In this document: positions 17,776 through 26,957 of the stretch, one piece after another | Numbering within the stretch: the stretch's first letter is position 1 | Layout: the number at the start of each line of letters is the position of its first letter | NCBI RefSeq assembly: GCF_000472525.1 | Contig: NZ_AWZT01000031.1 | Location: 24,595-88,594 of the forward strand | Length of the DNA stretch: 64,000 bases | DNA from: Paraburkholderia dilworthii | Lineage (GTDB): Bacteria > Pseudomonadota > Gammaproteobacteria > Burkholderiales > Burkholderiaceae | Reading direction: 5' to 3' | The notes under the pieces: generated by a model | Databases searched by the model: none | Seen by the model: only the letters and a program-made list of their open reading frames with translations | What the model was told of the DNA's origin: nothing | Made by a program: the position numbers and the translations under genes

Positions 17776-18429
17776 ATGAAGCTGCTTATTGGTGACAAGA
17801 ACTATTCGTCCTGGTCGATGCGTCCGTGGCTGCTGCTCAAGCATTTCGGCATTGCGTTCGACGAAGTCCTGATCCATCTCAACCAGCCCGGCACCAACGC
17901 TGCCGTGCTCGCTCACGCGCCGAACGGCCCGGGCAAGGTGCCCTGTCTGATCGACGACACGGGCGTCGCCATCTGGGATTCGCTGGCAATCGCCGAGACG
18001 CTGGCCGAGCGCTTCCCTCAGCACGCGCTGTGGCCGCGCGACGCGGCGGCGCGTGCTCATGCGCGCAGCGTGAGCGCGGAAATGCATTCGGGCTTCGGCG
18101 ACTTGCGCTCGAATATGTGGATGAACATTCGCGCGTCGTTCCCCGGCAAGAACGCAACGCCCGGCGTGCTGACCGACATCGCGCGTATCGAGGCGATCTG
18201 GCGCAACTGTCTGGACACATACGGCGGTCCTTTCCTGTTCGGCGAGTTCAGCATTGCAGACGCCATGTACGCGCCAGTGGCCATGCGTTTCAACACGTGG
18301 CAACCGGCGCTTGCAGAGACGTCGTCGGCGTATGTTCGCCGGGTCATGGGCGTGCCCGCCGTGAAAGCCTGGATCGACGCCGCGCTCGGCGAGACGCACG
18401 CCATTGCGTATCTAGACCAATGCCCATGA
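17776..18429 (+). CDS. Glutathione S-transferase family protein
   Basis: A 217-residue protein with an N-terminal thioredoxin fold (MKLLIGDKNYSSWSMRPWLL, where the Ser-Ser-Trp region holds the glutathione-binding residues) and a helical C-terminal domain (FGEFSIADAMYAPVAMRF). PCLIDD is the cis-proline glutathione site. Its last codons overlap the start of the CCA-adding enzyme, so the two genes are coupled. Substrate unknown. Confidence 0.9.
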   Translation: MKLLIGDKNYSSWSMRPWLLLKHFGIAFDEVLIHLNQPGTNAAVLAHAPNGPGKVPCLIDDTGVAIWDSLAIAETLAERFPQHALWPRDAAARAHARSVSAEMHSGFGDLRSNMWMNIRASFPGKNATPGVLTDIARIEAIWRNCLDTYGGPFLFGEFSIADAMYAPVAMRFNTWQPALAETSSAYVRRVMGVPAVKAWIDAALGETHAIAYLDQCP

Positions 18430-19673
18430 ATATCTACGCGGTAGGCGGCGCGATTCGCGACGAATTGCTGGGCGTGCCGGTGCAGGATCGCGATTATGTG
18501 GTGGTCGGCGCGACACCCGAGCAGATGGTTGCGCAGGGCTATCGTCCGGTGGGCAAGGACTTCCCCGTGTTCCTGCATCCGCAGACGCATGAGGAGTACG
18601 CGCTCGCGCGCACCGAGCGGAAAACGGCGGCGGGGTATCACGGTTTCCAGTTTTTCTACGCGCCGGACGTGACGCTGGAGGAAGACCTCGCGCGCCGCGA
18701 TCTCACGATCAATGCAATGGCGCGTGAGGTGCGACCCGACGGTGAACTGACCGGCCCGGTTATCGATCCGTTCGGCGGTCAGCGCGATTTGCAGGCGAAG
18801 CTGTTCTGCCATGTCAGCGACGCGTTTCTCGAAGATCCGGTGCGCATCTTGCGCATCGCACGCTTCGCCGCGCGTTTCGCCGATTTCACGGTCGCGCCTG
18901 AGACGCTCGCGTTGATGCGCAAGATGGTGGCCGAAGGCGAAGTGGATGCGCTGGTTGCCGAGCGCGTGTGGCAGGAGGTATCGCGCGGGCTGATGGAGAA
19001 GAAGCCGTCGCGCATGTTCGAGGTACTGCGCGATTGCGGCGCATTGGCGCGGATTCTGCCGGAAATCGACGCGTTGTTCGGCGTGCCACAACGCGCCGAT
19101 TATCACCCCGAGGTCGATACCGGCGTGCACGTAATGATGGTGCTCGACCACGCGGCGCAGCAGGGCTACGCACTACCGGTGCGCTTCGCCGCGCTGACGC
19201 ACGACCTCGGCAAAGCCACCACGCCCGAACACATTCTGCCGCGGCATATCGGCCACGAAGGACGTAGCGTGGACTTGCTCAAGCCCTTGTGCGAGAGGCT
19301 GCGCGTGCCGAACGAGTGTCGCGACCTCGCGGTGCTGGTGGCGCGCGAGCACGGCAACATTCATCGCGTGATGGAAATGGGTGCGGCTGCGCTCGTGAGG
19401 CTGCTGGAGCGCAGCGACGCGATTCGCAAGCCGTCGCGTTTTGCGGAAGCGTTGCAGGCGTGCGAAGCGGACGCGCGCGGCCGGCTCGGCTTTGAAGCGC
19501 GAGAGTATCGGCAGGCGGAGCGCTTGAGAGTCGCGCTCGTCGCGGCGCGAGGCGTGGATGCGGGCGCCGTCGCGAAGCGGCTCGCCGATGCGCCGGCCGG
19601 CATCAAGGAAGCCGTGCATGAAGAGCGCGTGCGGGCCGTGGCCGCAGCGCTCGAATCGGTGAAGCAGGGGTAG
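18426..19673 (+). CDS. cca: Multifunctional CCA-adding tRNA nucleotidyltransferase with HD domain
   Basis: Adds or repairs the 3' CCA of tRNAs. The 415-residue protein has the class II head GGAIRDELLG and catalytic Asp21/Asp23 in DRDYVVVG, the RRDLTINAMA motif, and a C-terminal HD phosphohydrolase domain (HDLGKATTPEHILPRHIGHE, His259-Asp260) as in E. coli Cca (412 residues). Of two in-frame ATGs, 18426 fits the family start exactly and overlaps the GST stop. Confidence 0.95.
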   Translation: MNIYAVGGAIRDELLGVPVQDRDYVVVGATPEQMVAQGYRPVGKDFPVFLHPQTHEEYALARTERKTAAGYHGFQFFYAPDVTLEEDLARRDLTINAMAREVRPDGELTGPVIDPFGGQRDLQAKLFCHVSDAFLEDPVRILRIARFAARFADFTVAPETLALMRKMVAEGEVDALVAERVWQEVSRGLMEKKPSRMFEVLRDCGALARILPEIDALFGVPQRADYHPEVDTGVHVMMVLDHAAQQGYALPVRFAALTHDLGKATTPEHILPRHIGHEGRSVDLLKPLCERLRVPNECRDLAVLVAREHGNIHRVMEMGAAALVRLLERSDAIRKPSRFAEALQACEADARGRLGFEAREYRQAERLRVALVAARGVDAGAVAKRLADAPAGIKEAVHEERVRAVAAALESVKQG

Positions 19674-19736
19674 GGCGGCGGTGCGCGCGTAGCCTTTCTG
19701 AAACTGCCACCGTCGCCGTGAACCGCAAGGCGGCCT

Positions 19737-19931
19737 CTACAGAAGCCTTGCGATAAACGACAGCAGCATCGACAGCAACAACGTCGACATGAACGGAAAG
19801 TGGTATTCGCGTCCGAACAGACGCACGCTGACGTCGCCGGGCATTCGTCCGATGCCGAGCTTTCGAAGCCACGGCCAGCAAGCCGACAGCACCGCCAGCG
19901 CAACGAAAGTAGTCAACAGCCATCGGATCAT
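19737..19931 (-). CDS. DUF2905 family small membrane protein
   Basis: A 64-residue protein with two membrane helices flanking the conserved RLGIGRMPGDV-like core (here KLGIGRMPGDVSVRLFGREYHFPF), diagnostic of DUF2905. Function unknown. It ends convergent with cca and lies 16 bp downstream of the methyltransferase gene on the same strand, so co-transcription with that gene is likely. Confidence 0.87.
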   Translation of the reverse strand: MIRWLLTTFVALAVLSACWPWLRKLGIGRMPGDVSVRLFGREYHFPFMSTLLLSMLLSFIARLL

Positions 19932-19947
19932 CGCGAATACTCCGGCA

Positions 19948-21156
19948 TTACAGCGTGTGCGACCGGTCGCCGCTGGAAAACGCCTGGAGCGTGTCTTCCA
20001 GGCCGCGCGAGAACGCGATCACCTTGAATAGCTCGCCCATCTCGGCTTCCGACAGTAACTTCTGCACCGCATTTGCCGCAGGCAGAAAGCGCGCCGTGTC
20101 GGCGGGATCGATTTCGGATAGCGCGTCGGTAATGCCCGCGTTCAGCAGGAAGCGGGCTTGCGACGTGAAGCCCAGCAGATCCGCGCCCGTCTCGACGCCC
20201 GCTTCAGCGATGCCGGTGAATTCCACGTGCGCGGTGATGTCCTGCAAGCCCGGATAGGCAAACGGATCGCCATGCGCGCGATGCCGGTAATGGCACATCA
20301 GCGTGCCTTGCGCGCGCTGCGCATGGTAGTACTCGTGACGCGGGAAACCATAGTCGATGAAAAACGCCGCGCCGCGTGCGAGCATCGTGCAGATGGTGCG
20401 CGTGAAGGCGCGCGCGGCGTCGTGCGTTTCGGCGAGGTAATCGCCGCCGGTCGTATCGATTTCGGACAGCAATGCCATATCGGCCAGTGCGGATGCGGAT
20501 GCCGATGCGGACAGCGGACGGTCTTCGAATGCGAACCATGCGTCGCGCCATGTAACGCCGCGTTCCCGCCAGGCGCCGTCGACGGAAGCAAAAAGGCGCA
20601 CGGGCATTGCGTCCAGCACTTCATTGCCGATCACCACGCCTTCGAAGCGCTCCGGCAATGCGTCGAGCCAGCGCACTTTGCCGGCGAGCGTAGGCGCCGC
20701 CGCTTCGACAGTTTCGCGCTGACGCTCGCGCAATTCGCCCGACAGATCGACGATCGAATAGCTGTCGAACTCGGCGCCGAGTGCGGCCAGCGCGTTGAGC
20801 AAACCGGCCGCCAGTTTGCCAGTGCCGGCGCCGAACTCCATCACGTCGCGCGTGCCGCTCGCCTTCAACGCTTCGGCGATGGGCCGCGCGAGCGTCGCCG
20901 CGAATAGCGGCGATAGTTCGGGCGCCGTGACGAAGTCGCTGCCGTCGTCGCCGCGCAGCCCGAATTTGCGTGCGCCGCCGCTGTAATAGCCGAGTCCGGG
21001 CGCGTACAGCGCGCGCTCCATGTAGCGGTCGAACGGCAGCCAGCCGCCGGCGTCTTCGAGCTCCGCGCGAATCAGCGCCACAAGCGCTTCGGACTGCGCG
21101 AGCGCGCTCGGGCCGGGAGCAGGTAAACTATCGGGTTGGTGAGCTTTCGGATTCAT
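19948..21156 (-). CDS. MidA/NDUFAF7-like SAM-dependent methyltransferase (COG1565)
   Basis: A 402-residue protein of the family whose mitochondrial member NDUFAF7 methylates an arginine of complex I. Visible marks are GWLPFDRYMERALYAPGLGYY, the SAM-binding EFGAGTGKLAAGLL and VVIGNEVLDAMPV. Bacterial substrate is not known. The frame is open to 21252; ATG 21156 gives the family start, but GGGG directly abuts it and a TACAAT hexamer ends six bases upstream, suggesting an almost leaderless message. It is divergent from the FolM-like gene. Confidence 0.85.
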   Translation of the reverse strand: MNPKAHQPDSLPAPGPSALAQSEALVALIRAELEDAGGWLPFDRYMERALYAPGLGYYSGGARKFGLRGDDGSDFVTAPELSPLFAATLARPIAEALKASGTRDVMEFGAGTGKLAAGLLNALAALGAEFDSYSIVDLSGELRERQRETVEAAAPTLAGKVRWLDALPERFEGVVIGNEVLDAMPVRLFASVDGAWRERGVTWRDAWFAFEDRPLSASASASALADMALLSEIDTTGGDYLAETHDAARAFTRTICTMLARGAAFFIDYGFPRHEYYHAQRAQGTLMCHYRHRAHGDPFAYPGLQDITAHVEFTGIAEAGVETGADLLGFTSQARFLLNAGITDALSEIDPADTARFLPAANAVQKLLSEAEMGELFKVIAFSRGLEDTLQAFSSGDRSHTL

Positions 21157-21169
21157 CCCCGCATTGTAA

Positions 21170-21988
21170 ATGACCGCTTCTCTGGACACCGCCGCGGCCC
21201 GCGCGCCTGAAACGCCACGTGTGGTGCTGATTACCGGCGCCGCGCTCCGCATCGGACGCTCGCTCGCGCTTGGCTTTGCCGCGCGTGGCTGGGACGTGGC
21301 CGTTCACTACGGCGCATCGCGCGAAGAAGCGGACGAAGTGGTCAGGGAAATCGCCGGCATGGGCCGCCGGGCGGTGGCCTTGCACGCCGAGCTGGGCGAC
21401 GAGGCCCAAGTCGCGGCCTTATTGCCGGCGTGTACGGCGGCGCTCGGCCGGCCGGCGTGCATCGTCAACAATGCGTCGCGCTTCGAGGAAGACACGGCAC
21501 GCAACGTGGGCTACGACCTTCTGCTCAAGCTGACCGCGGTGAACCTCGGCGCGCCGCTCGTGCTCGCACGCATGCTGTACGAGGCGACGCCACAAGCCGC
21601 GCTAGTCGACGAGACGCAGCGCAGCGTGGTGATCAATGTGCTGGACCAGAAGCTGTACAACATGAACCCGGATTACCTGTCGTATACGCTGTCGAAAGCC
21701 GCGTTGCAGACAGCCACGGTTGCGCTCGCGCAGGCGTTGGCGCCGAAAGTGCGCGTGGTCGGGCTCGCGCCAGGGCTTACGATGCAATCCGCCGATCAGA
21801 CCGCGGAGAGTTTCGCGGCCGCTCATCGGGTTACGCCTTTGGGCCGCGCGTCGCGGCCGGAGGATATCGTCGCCGCCGCGCTGTATCTCGCGGACGCAAC
21901 CGGCGTCACCGGAACGACGCTGGTGGTCGACGGCGGACAGCACCTCGTGCCGCTGCCGCGCGACGTAATGTTTTTAACCGGTTTTTGA
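21170..21988 (+). CDS. Pteridine-reductase-like short-chain dehydrogenase (FolM type)
   Basis: A 272-residue SDR with TGAALRIGRSLA; the TGxxxRxG form is that of pteridine reductases and FolM rather than the usual TGxxxGxG. The catalytic YTLSK (YxxxK) and a late DVMFLTG tail are also present. FolM/PTR1 enzymes reduce dihydromonapterin or pterins and can act as back-up dihydrofolate reductases. folB follows 77 bp downstream, which strongly supports a pterin role. Start ATG 21170 lacks a good ribosome site. Confidence 0.82.
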   Translation: MTASLDTAAARAPETPRVVLITGAALRIGRSLALGFAARGWDVAVHYGASREEADEVVREIAGMGRRAVALHAELGDEAQVAALLPACTAALGRPACIVNNASRFEEDTARNVGYDLLLKLTAVNLGAPLVLARMLYEATPQAALVDETQRSVVINVLDQKLYNMNPDYLSYTLSKAALQTATVALAQALAPKVRVVGLAPGLTMQSADQTAESFAAAHRVTPLGRASRPEDIVAAALYLADATGVTGTTLVVDGGQHLVPLPRDVMFLTGF

Positions 21989-22065
21989 CGGGTTTTTGAC
22001 GGACGCTTGAAGCACAACTTGCGCCCCTTTGCGTGCCCCGCACGCTTTTTTCGACTGGAACGAAC

Positions 22066-22461
22066 ATGTTTGCCGCTCTTTCGCATCCCCGGCTCGCCGA
22101 TTGCCGCCGGCTTTTTCTGCGCAATTACGAAGTGCACATCAACATCGGCGTGCACGACTTCGAAAAGCGCGGCGAACAGCGCGTGGTGATCAACGTCGAA
22201 CTGTTCGTGCCGCTCGCGCTTTCCACTCCGGTGCAGGACAGGTTGAATGAAGTGGTCGACTACGACTTCATGCGTTCGACCATTTCGCGTCGCGTCGAGC
22301 AAGGCCATATTCACTTGCAGGAAACGCTGTGCGACGATCTCGTGAAGACGATGCTCGAGCACCCGCACGTGCGGGCCGCACGCGTGTCGACCGAAAAGCC
22401 GGATGTTTATCCCGACTGCGACGCGGTGGGCGTCGAAGTTTTCCGTATCAAAGAGGATTGA
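22066..22461 (+). CDS. folB: Dihydroneopterin aldolase
   Basis: Cleaves 7,8-dihydroneopterin to 6-hydroxymethyl-dihydropterin in folate synthesis. The 131-residue protein carries NYEVHINIGVHDFEKRGEQR (substrate pocket), VVDYDFMRSTI and VRAARVSTEKPDVYPD, typical of FolB. ATG 22066 is chosen over an upstream GTG at 22033. It lies between the FolM-like gene and ttcA (3-bp gap), forming a compact pterin/tRNA unit. Confidence 0.93.
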   Translation: MFAALSHPRLADCRRLFLRNYEVHINIGVHDFEKRGEQRVVINVELFVPLALSTPVQDRLNEVVDYDFMRSTISRRVEQGHIHLQETLCDDLVKTMLEHPHVRAARVSTEKPDVYPDCDAVGVEVFRIKED

Positions 22462-22464
22462 GCC

Positions 22465-23439
22465 ATGAACGCTCCGGAAATCCTGAACGACAGCACAACC
22501 GCCGCCCGCCAGAAGTCGCCGCTCACGCGCCGCGAGCAGAAGGAAGCGTACGAGAACAACAAGCTGTTCAAGCGGCTTGCGCGCCAGGTTGGCGAGGCGA
22601 TCGGCGACTTCAACATGATCGAGGACGGCGACAAGGTGATGGTGTGCCTGTCGGGCGGCAAAGATAGTTACGCAATGCTCGACGTGTTGATGCGGCTGCG
22701 CGAGCGCGCGCCGATCAACTTCGACATCGTGGCAGTGAATCTCGATCAGAAGCAGCCCGGTTTCCCCGAGCACGTGCTGCCCGAGTATCTGAAGCAACTG
22801 GACATTCCGTTTCACATCGAGAATCAGGATACGTACAGCATCGTCAAGCGGCTGGTGCCGGAGGGCAAGACGACCTGCTCGCTGTGCTCACGGTTGCGGC
22901 GCGGCATTCTGTACCGCGTGGCGGGCGAACTCGGCGCGACCAAGATTGCGCTCGGCCATCATCGCGACGACATTCTGCAAACGCTGCTGCTCAACATGTT
23001 CTACGGCGGCAAGCTGAAGGGCATGCCGCCCAAGCTGCAATCGGACGATGGCAAGAACATCGTGATCCGCCCGCTCGCCTACGTGAAGGAAACCGATCTG
23101 GAAAAGTACGCGGAGTTGCGTGAATTCCCGATCATTCCGTGCAATCTGTGCGGCAGCCAACCGAATCTGAAGCGTGCCGAAATGAAGGCGTTGATTCGCG
23201 ACTGGGAGAAGCGCTTCCCGGGTCGCATCGAGAATATGTTCAACGCGTTGTCGAACGTGGTCCCGTCGCACCTGATGGATCACAAGCTGTTTCCGTTCGC
23301 CGGTCTGCGCGCCACCGGCGAGGCCGACCCGCAAGGCGACATCGCATTTGACGAAGAACCGTGTTCGACCGATGCCGATGTCGGCGCGCCGCTTGGCGCA
23401 GCGCGGCCGATCTCAATCGTCCAGTTCGACGACCTGTGA
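22465..23439 (+). CDS. ttcA: tRNA 2-thiocytidine(32) synthetase TtcA
   Basis: Thiolates cytidine 32 of tRNA using ATP and an iron-sulfur cluster. The 324-residue protein has the PP-loop SGGKDS (63-68) and the two CxxC motifs, CSLC (with RLRRGILY) and CNLC, that ligate the cluster. ALGHHRDDILQTLLLN is also diagnostic. It starts three bases after the folB stop. An intrinsic terminator follows at 23490. Confidence 0.95.
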   Translation: MNAPEILNDSTTAARQKSPLTRREQKEAYENNKLFKRLARQVGEAIGDFNMIEDGDKVMVCLSGGKDSYAMLDVLMRLRERAPINFDIVAVNLDQKQPGFPEHVLPEYLKQLDIPFHIENQDTYSIVKRLVPEGKTTCSLCSRLRRGILYRVAGELGATKIALGHHRDDILQTLLLNMFYGGKLKGMPPKLQSDDGKNIVIRPLAYVKETDLEKYAELREFPIIPCNLCGSQPNLKRAEMKALIRDWEKRFPGRIENMFNALSNVVPSHLMDHKLFPFAGLRATGEADPQGDIAFDEEPCSTDADVGAPLGAARPISIVQFDDL

Positions 23440-23489
23440 CGGGAAAGTCTGCGAAAAAGGCGCCTCACGTCTTACTTTCCCTTGCAATG

Positions 23490-23511
23490 TGGCCGCTTTC
23501 GCGGCCATTTT
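23490..23511 (+). terminator. Intrinsic terminator after ttcA
   Basis: TGGCCGC-TTTC-GCGGCCA (23490-23507) followed by TTTT. It lies 50 bp after the ttcA stop and before glmU, separating the two transcripts. A TAGAAT hexamer at 23529-23534 may be the -10 of glmU, though no good -35 is seen. Confidence 0.7.
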
Positions 23512-23567
23512 CGCAAGAGGGTGCGTGATAGAATCGTCGGCTCCAAACTCGTCTATTTGCCGACGCC

Positions 23568-24929
23568 ATGAACATTGTGATTTTGGCGGCAGGCACCGGT
23601 AAGCGCATGCGGTCCGCGCTTCCCAAGGTGCTCCATCCCCTGGCTGGCCGGCCGCTTCTCGCTCATGTCATCGACACTGCCCGCACGTTGAAGCCAACGC
23701 GGCTCGTCGTGGTGATCGGTCACGGCGCGGAAGCGGTCCGCGAAGCCGTCGCCGCGCCCGACGTGCAGTTCGCTGTCCAGCAACAACAGCTCGGCACGGG
23801 CCACGCGGTGCAGCAGGCTCTGCCGCTTCTCGATCCGTCTGCGCCCACGCTCGTGCTTTATGGCGACGTGCCGCTCACGCGCGCAAGCACATTGCAGGCG
23901 CTCGTCGAGCGCGCCGGTCAAGGCGGTTATGGCGTGCTGACCGTGACGCTTGCGGACCCGAGCGGCTATGGGCGCATCGTGCGCGATCCGCAAGGCAAGG
24001 TGTCGCGCATCGTCGAACAGAAGGACGCCAACGCCGAGCAGCTCAAGATTGCCGAGATCAACACCGGCATTATCGTTGCGCCCACCGAGCGGCTTTCGGG
24101 CTGGCTCGCCGCGCTGAAGAACGACAATGCGCAAGGTGAGTTCTATCTGACCGACGCAGTCGAAATGGCGATCGAAGCGGGCCTCGAAGTCGTCACCACG
24201 CAGCCGCAAGATGAATGGGAAACGCTCGGCGTCAACAGCAAGCAACAGCTTGCCGAGCTCGAGCGGATTCATCAGCGCAATGTGGCTGACGTGCTGCTGG
24301 TTTCCGGCGTGACGCTTGCCGATCCGGCGCGCGTGGACGTGCGCGGCACGCTCGAATGCGGCCGCGACGTGTCGATCGACGTGAATTGTGTGTTCGAGGG
24401 CCGCGTCACACTGGCCGATAACGTGACGATCGGTCCGAACTGCGTGATCCGCAACGCGACCATCGGCGCGGGTACGCGGGTCGATGCGTTCACGCATATC
24501 GAAGGCGCGGAAGTCGGCGCGAATGTCGTGCTCGGGCCTTATGCGCGGTTGCGTACGGGCGCGTCGTTGCACGACGAATCGCATGTCGGCAACTTCGTCG
24601 AGGTGAAGAATGCGGTGCTGGGCCGCGGCTCGAAAGCGAACCACCTCACGTATATCGGCGACTCGGATATCGGCGCACGCGTGAACATCGGCGCAGGCAC
24701 CATCACGTGCAATTACGACGGCGCGAACAAATTCCGCACCATCATTGAAGACGATGTGTTCGTCGGTTCCGACACGCAACTGGTTGCGCCCGTGCGCGTT
24801 AAGCGGGGCGCGACGATCGCGGCGGGCACGACCGTCTGGAAGGACGTCGAAGCAGACGCGCTGGTCCTGAACGACAAAACGCAAACGAGCAAGACGGGCT
24901 ACGTACGCCCGGCCAAAAAGAAGAGTTGA
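23568..24929 (+). CDS. glmU: Bifunctional UDP-GlcNAc pyrophosphorylase / GlcN-1-P acetyltransferase
   Basis: Makes UDP-N-acetylglucosamine from glucosamine-1-phosphate. The 453-residue protein has the N-terminal uridylyltransferase motif LAAGTGKRMRSALPKVLHPL and the C-terminal left-handed beta-helix with GDSDIGARVNIGAGT and NYDGANKFRT (acetyl-CoA/active site). Length matches E. coli GlmU (456). glmS follows after 61 bp on the same strand, a common pair. Confidence 0.96.
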   Translation: MNIVILAAGTGKRMRSALPKVLHPLAGRPLLAHVIDTARTLKPTRLVVVIGHGAEAVREAVAAPDVQFAVQQQQLGTGHAVQQALPLLDPSAPTLVLYGDVPLTRASTLQALVERAGQGGYGVLTVTLADPSGYGRIVRDPQGKVSRIVEQKDANAEQLKIAEINTGIIVAPTERLSGWLAALKNDNAQGEFYLTDAVEMAIEAGLEVVTTQPQDEWETLGVNSKQQLAELERIHQRNVADVLLVSGVTLADPARVDVRGTLECGRDVSIDVNCVFEGRVTLADNVTIGPNCVIRNATIGAGTRVDAFTHIEGAEVGANVVLGPYARLRTGASLHDESHVGNFVEVKNAVLGRGSKANHLTYIGDSDIGARVNIGAGTITCNYDGANKFRTIIEDDVFVGSDTQLVAPVRVKRGATIAAGTTVWKDVEADALVLNDKTQTSKTGYVRPAKKKS

Positions 24930-24990
24930 TGGAAAGCTGCGGGCGCCCCAATGCGCCCGCAATACTCCAGAACTGACAAAGGAACAGACC

Positions 24991-26808
24991 ATGTGCGGCA
25001 TTGTTGGCGCGGCAGCGCAACGTAATATCGTCCCCGTCCTGATCGAAGGACTGCGGCGCCTCGAATATCGCGGCTACGACTCGTGCGGCGTCGCCGTGCT
25101 AGGCGAGGGCGGTCCGGCGCGTGCGCGGAGCGTGGCGCGCGTCGCCGATCTCGACGATCAGGTGCGCGACAGCCACCTCGGCGGCATCACCGGTATTGCG
25201 CATACACGCTGGGCCACGCATGGCGCGCCAGTCACCGACAACGCTCACCCGATCTTTTCGAAAGATGCGCTCGCGTTGGTACACAACGGAATCATCGAAA
25301 ACTACGAAACGCTGCGCGAGATGTTGCGTGGCAAGGGATACACGTTCGTCTCGCAGACCGACACGGAGGTTATCGCTCATTTGATCCACAGCCTGTATCG
25401 CGGCGATCTGTTTGCGACTGTGCGCGAGGCGGTCGCGCAACTGCACGGCGCCTATGCGATCGCTGTGCTCCATAAAGACCAGCCGCATACGGTCGTCGGC
25501 GCGCGGCAGGGTTCGCCGCTCGTCGTGGGGCTTGGCGACGGCGAGAACTTCCTTGCGTCCGACGCGCTTGCGCTCGCGGGCAGTACCGAGCGCTTCATCT
25601 TTCTGGAAGAAGGCGACGTGTGCGAGCTCACGCTCGAGGGCGTGCGTATTGCCGACCGCGACGGCGAGGAAGCGAAGCGCGAAGTGCGTCAGGTGGCGGC
25701 ATACGGTGGCGCGGTGGAGCTCGGTCCGTATCGCCATTTCATGCAGAAGGAAATTTTCGAGCAGCCGCGCGCGATCTCCGACACGATTCCTCAAGCGGAT
25801 TCGTTCGATGCCTCGCTGTTCGGCGAGGGCGCCGACGGCGTATTCGCGGATATCGACAATCTGCTGATCCTCGCGTGCGGCACGAGCTACTACTCGGGGC
25901 TCACCGCGAAGTACTGGCTCGAGTCCATTGCAAAGATTCCGACGCAGGTGGAAATTGCTAGCGAGTATCGCTATCGCGAGTCGGTGCCGAATCCCAGGTC
26001 GCTCGTCGTGGTGATTTCGCAGTCGGGTGAAACGGCGGACACGCTTGCGGCGCTCAAACATGCGCAGGCGCTTGGGCATCGGCATACGCTCGCTGTGTGC
26101 AACGTCGGCACGAGCGCGATGGTGCGGCAGACAGAATTGGCGTTCCTCACGCACGCGGGCCGCGAGATCGGCGTTGCGTCGACGAAGGCGTTCACGACGC
26201 AGCTCGTTGCGCTGTTCGTACTGGCCGTGACGCTCGCGAAACTGCGCGGGCGTGTGAGCGCGGAGCAGGAAGCCGAATACCTGCGGCAACTCCGCCATCT
26301 GCCCGCCGCGTTGAACAGCGTGCTGGCGCTGGAGCCGCAGATCATCGCGTGGTCGGAAGAGTTCTCGCGAAAGGAACATGCGTTGTTCCTGGGCCGCGGC
26401 ATGCATTATCCGATTGCGCTTGAAGGTGCGTTGAAGCTGAAGGAAATTTCCTACATTCACGCCGAGGCCTACCCTGCTGGCGAACTGAAGCACGGGCCGC
26501 TTGCGCTGGTCACCGAGGCAATGCCGGTCGTGACGGTTGCGCCGAACGACGCATTGCTGGAGAAGCTCAAGTCGAACATCCAGGAGGTGCGTGCGCGCGG
26601 CGGCCAGTTGTATGTTTTCGCCGATGCGGACACGAAGATTGTCAACGACGAAGGTCTGCACGTGATCCGGATGCCGGAGCACTACGGTCTGTTGTCGCCG
26701 ATTCTGCACGTGGTGCCGCTGCAGTTGCTGGCGTATCACACGGCGTGCGCGCGGGGTACGGACGTGGATAAGCCGCGCAATCTGGCGAAGTCGGTGACGG
26801 TGGAGTGA
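24991..26808 (+). CDS. glmS: Glutamine-fructose-6-phosphate aminotransferase (isomerizing)
   Basis: Makes glucosamine-6-phosphate from fructose-6-phosphate and glutamine. The 605-residue enzyme has the N-terminal nucleophile Cys2 in MCGIVGAA, the glutaminase motif RWATHGAP, two SIS domains (ACGTSYYSG, SQSGETADT, SKEIGVASTKAFT-like) and the C-terminal end DKPRNLAKSVTVE. An AAAGGA ribosome site lies upstream. No ribozyme-like element is seen ahead of it. Confidence 0.96.
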   Translation: MCGIVGAAAQRNIVPVLIEGLRRLEYRGYDSCGVAVLGEGGPARARSVARVADLDDQVRDSHLGGITGIAHTRWATHGAPVTDNAHPIFSKDALALVHNGIIENYETLREMLRGKGYTFVSQTDTEVIAHLIHSLYRGDLFATVREAVAQLHGAYAIAVLHKDQPHTVVGARQGSPLVVGLGDGENFLASDALALAGSTERFIFLEEGDVCELTLEGVRIADRDGEEAKREVRQVAAYGGAVELGPYRHFMQKEIFEQPRAISDTIPQADSFDASLFGEGADGVFADIDNLLILACGTSYYSGLTAKYWLESIAKIPTQVEIASEYRYRESVPNPRSLVVVISQSGETADTLAALKHAQALGHRHTLAVCNVGTSAMVRQTELAFLTHAGREIGVASTKAFTTQLVALFVLAVTLAKLRGRVSAEQEAEYLRQLRHLPAALNSVLALEPQIIAWSEEFSRKEHALFLGRGMHYPIALEGALKLKEISYIHAEAYPAGELKHGPLALVTEAMPVVTVAPNDALLEKLKSNIQEVRARGGQLYVFADADTKIVNDEGLHVIRMPEHYGLLSPILHVVPLQLLAYHTACARGTDVDKPRNLAKSVTVE

Positions 26809-26865
26809 GGAGGGCGTTGTTGGGCTTTGCTGCTGCTGTTGCCGATTCACCTAGTGCATCAAACG

Positions 26866-26896
26866 AAAGCGCCGGTTCTCTAGCCGGCGCTTTTTT
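26866..26896 (+). terminator. Intrinsic terminator after glmS
   Basis: AAAGCGCCGG (26866-26875) pairs with CCGGCGCTTT (26884-26893) and is followed by a T-run. It closes the glmU-glmS transcript. Confidence 0.85.
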
Positions 26897-26957
26897 GTTT
26901 ATGCCGACTCAGCCGTTGATGGTCGCCTGCCAGACTCCTCACTCATACCGCTCGCGC

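Noticed and set aside
24930..24990. glmS ribozyme or other riboswitch in the glmU-glmS gap
   Set aside because: The gap is only 61 bp and contains no conserved core; Gram-negative glmS genes do not normally carry the ribozyme.
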